Made by a program: the position numbers and the translations under genes
Notes under the pieces: generated by a model
What the model was told of the DNA's origin: nothing
Databases searched by the model: none
Seen by the model: the letters and a program-made list of their open reading frames with translations, nothing else
Source: Candidatus Odyssella thessalonicensis
GTDB lineage: Bacteria > Pseudomonadota > Alphaproteobacteria > Bin65
Direction of reading: 5' to 3'
Length of the DNA: 7,072 nucleotides
Assembly: GCA_005240015.1 (NCBI GenBank)
Contig: SBBV01000089.1
Span: 1-7,072, forward strand
Part shown: positions 5,627-7,072 of the stretch, one piece after another
Layout of the letters: every line of letters begins with the position of its first letter
How positions within the stretch are numbered: position 1 is the stretch's first letter

Positions 5627-7072
5627 TTAGAAACGCGCGCCGAAGCGGAAGTGGAAGACCTGCTTGCGATCGCCCTCGAACGTGACCACCGGGTAGCCGA
5701 GGTCGACCCTGAGCGGCCCGAACGGCGACTGCCAGGAAGCGCCGACGCCGACGGCGACGCGCGGCGAATTGCGCTCGAGAACCCGCGGGTCGTTGATGTC
5801 GATGTCGAAGGCGCTGCCGACATCGGCGAAGATGCGTCCCTGGATCCCGAATTCCTTGGGTAGGCCGAGCGGGAAGCTCAGTTCGGTCGTGACCACATAA
5901 TACTTGTTCGCGCCGAGCGTGTCTCCCGTTATTCGGTCGCGGGGGCCGACGCCGCCGACCCGGAACGCGCGCAGCGAATCGCCGCCCAGGAAGAAGCGCT
6001 CGTTGAGGCGCACCTTCTGGCCGATCCCCTCGACGATGCCGGCCTCGCCGAGCAGGCTCACCACGTAGCCCGGTATGATCGTGTAGTGGACGGCACCGCG
6101 CGCGATGCCTTTGACAAAATGCACCGAGCCGGGCGGCGCGCCGTAGTTGACGGTGCCGGAGAGCACGAACCCCTCGGTCGGCAGGAAGCGGTTGTCACGC
6201 GTGTCGTAGGTGAGCGTGGTGCCGACCTGGGTGATCGTGGTCTTGCCTTCCTCGGCCTTGATGAGCGGCGAGGCATTGACCGAGATGTCGCGCACCCGCT
6301 TGTCGTTCACTTCGTAGGCGACGACCTGCGTGAGTTCCTCGGTGATGCGCCAGCCGAGCCGGAAGCGGAAGCCGGTCTCGCGCGTGTTGAAGCTGCCCTC
6401 ATTGGTGAAGCTGCGCTCGCGGCGGAACAGATCGACGCCGAAGGCGAGGTTGCGCTCGAGGAAATAGGGCTCGGTGAAGCTGATGTCGGCGCCGAGAGTG
6501 CGCTGCGAGATGAAGAACGTGGCGCCCAGGTCCTGGCCGCGGCCCATGAAGTTCTTCTCGCGGATGCCGATGCTGCCGAGAACACCTTCGTCGGTGGCGT
6601 AGCCGGCGCCGAGGCTGAGCTCGCCGGTGGCTTTCTCCTGGATCGTGACGGTGAGCACCGCCTTGTCCGGCGCCGACCCCTCGCGCGCCTGGATCTCGAC
6701 CTTGTCGAAGTAGTCGAGGTTGTTGAGGCGGCGCTGCGAGATGCGCACGCGCTCGGCGTTGAACGCATCGCCCTCGCTGATGCGCAGCTCGCGGCGAATG
6801 ACCTCGTCGCGCGTGCGGATGTTGCCCCGAATCTCGATGCGCTCGACGAAGACCTTGGGTCCTTCGCGGATGTCGAAGGTGACCGCCACCGTCTTCTTCT
6901 CCCGGTCCGGCGTCAGCACGGGATTCACGCGCACGAACGCGTAGCCCATCGAGCCCGCCACGCTGGTGAGCGATTCCACGGTGGCCTCGATCTTGTCGCC
7001 GTCGAAGCGCTGGCCCTCGCGGATCCGCAGCCCGCGCCGGAATTGATCGGCCTGCACGCCCCTGAGGTCGGA
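5627..7072 (-). CDS. bamA: outer membrane protein assembly factor BamA (C-terminal part; 5' end outside window)
   Basis: Central Omp85-family subunit of the BAM complex, which folds and inserts beta-barrel proteins into the outer membrane. The frame is open to the window edge, so 481 residues are present and roughly 300 N-terminal ones (signal peptide, first POTRA domains) are missing. Visible parts: the end of one POTRA domain (REGQRFDGDKIE through VTFDIREGPKVFVERI), then the last POTRA (IEIRGNIRTRDEVIRREL, LNNLDYFDKVEI, IQEKATGELSLGAGY). The 16-strand barrel follows (YATDEGVLGSIGIREKNFMGRGQ, DISFTEPYFLERN, TYDTRDNRFLPTEG). The loop-6 block is GGDSLRAFRVGGVGPRD. The end, FGPLRVDLGYP to VFHFRFGARF, has the terminal-Phe barrel signal. 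Apparent internal GTG codons near the edge are not the start. It probably heads the visible operon, with rseP and similar genes expected beyond the edge. Confidence 0.96.
   Translation of the reverse strand, partial: SDLRGVQADQFRRGLRIREGQRFDGDKIEATVESLTSVAGSMGYAFVRVNPVLTPDREKKTVAVTFDIREGPKVFVERIEIRGNIRTRDEVIRRELRISEGDAFNAERVRISQRRLNNLDYFDKVEIQAREGSAPDKAVLTVTIQEKATGELSLGAGYATDEGVLGSIGIREKNFMGRGQDLGATFFISQRTLGADISFTEPYFLERNLAFGVDLFRRERSFTNEGSFNTRETGFRFRLGWRITEELTQVVAYEVNDKRVRDISVNASPLIKAEEGKTTITQVGTTLTYDTRDNRFLPTEGFVLSGTVNYGAPPGSVHFVKGIARGAVHYTIIPGYVVSLLGEAGIVEGIGQKVRLNERFFLGGDSLRAFRVGGVGPRDRITGDTLGANKYYVVTTELSFPLGLPKEFGIQGRIFADVGSAFDIDINDPRVLERNSPRVAVGVGASWQSPFGPLRVDLGYPVVTFEGDRKQVFHFRFGARF

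Noticed and set aside
5028..5630. 200-codon plus-strand frame opposite skp
   Set aside because: The Leu/Gly/His-rich translation mirrors the skp codons; skp has a signal peptide, coiled coil and ribosome site.

Overview
The window is GC-rich (about two thirds G+C by eye) and looks like chromosomal DNA from an alphaproteobacterium. Evidence: LpxI (not LpxH) is the UDP-2,3-diacylglucosamine hydrolase, the order bamA-skp-fabZ-lpxA-lpxI-lpxB is typical of that class, and a hopanoid-associated HpnL-type membrane protein lies next to it. The genus cannot be read from the sequence.

Layout. Positions 1-153 appear to be a divergent control region with the first codons of a possible leftward gene at the edge. 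An hpnL-like membrane protein gene runs rightward to 1161. The rest, 1158-7072, is one tightly packed leftward gene cluster. Read in its direction of transcription it is bamA (5' end outside the window), skp/ompH, fabZ, lpxA, lpxI, lpxB and gloA. Gaps inside the cluster are 59 nt or less, and several genes overlap, so co-transcription from a promoter to the right of the window is likely. No promoter or intrinsic terminator was found inside it.

How the genes fit together. BamA and Skp build the outer membrane: Skp carries unfolded outer-membrane proteins through the periplasm and BamA inserts them. LpxA, LpxI and LpxB perform steps 1, 4 and 5 of lipid A synthesis. FabZ shares the beta-hydroxyacyl-ACP pool with LpxA. 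GloA (glyoxalase I) is a metabolic passenger at the end of the cluster, with its own strong ribosome binding site.

What stands out. (1) lpxD, usually between skp/bamA and fabZ, is absent; only 59 nt with a small hairpin lies there. (2) Neither the hpnL-like gene nor lpxI has a convincing canonical start codon where its conserved protein begins. For hpnL a perfect AAGGAG sits 7 nt before an in-frame ATC. (3) There are motif-level departures in BamA (LRAF for V/LRGF), LpxA (three extra residues near the substrate pocket) and LpxB (IDAQGF for IDAPDF). (4) The convergent hpnL and gloA genes share a CTAG at their stop codons, leaving no room for a terminator. I did not find a wholly new multi-gene system; this is mainly a housekeeping envelope-biogenesis region.
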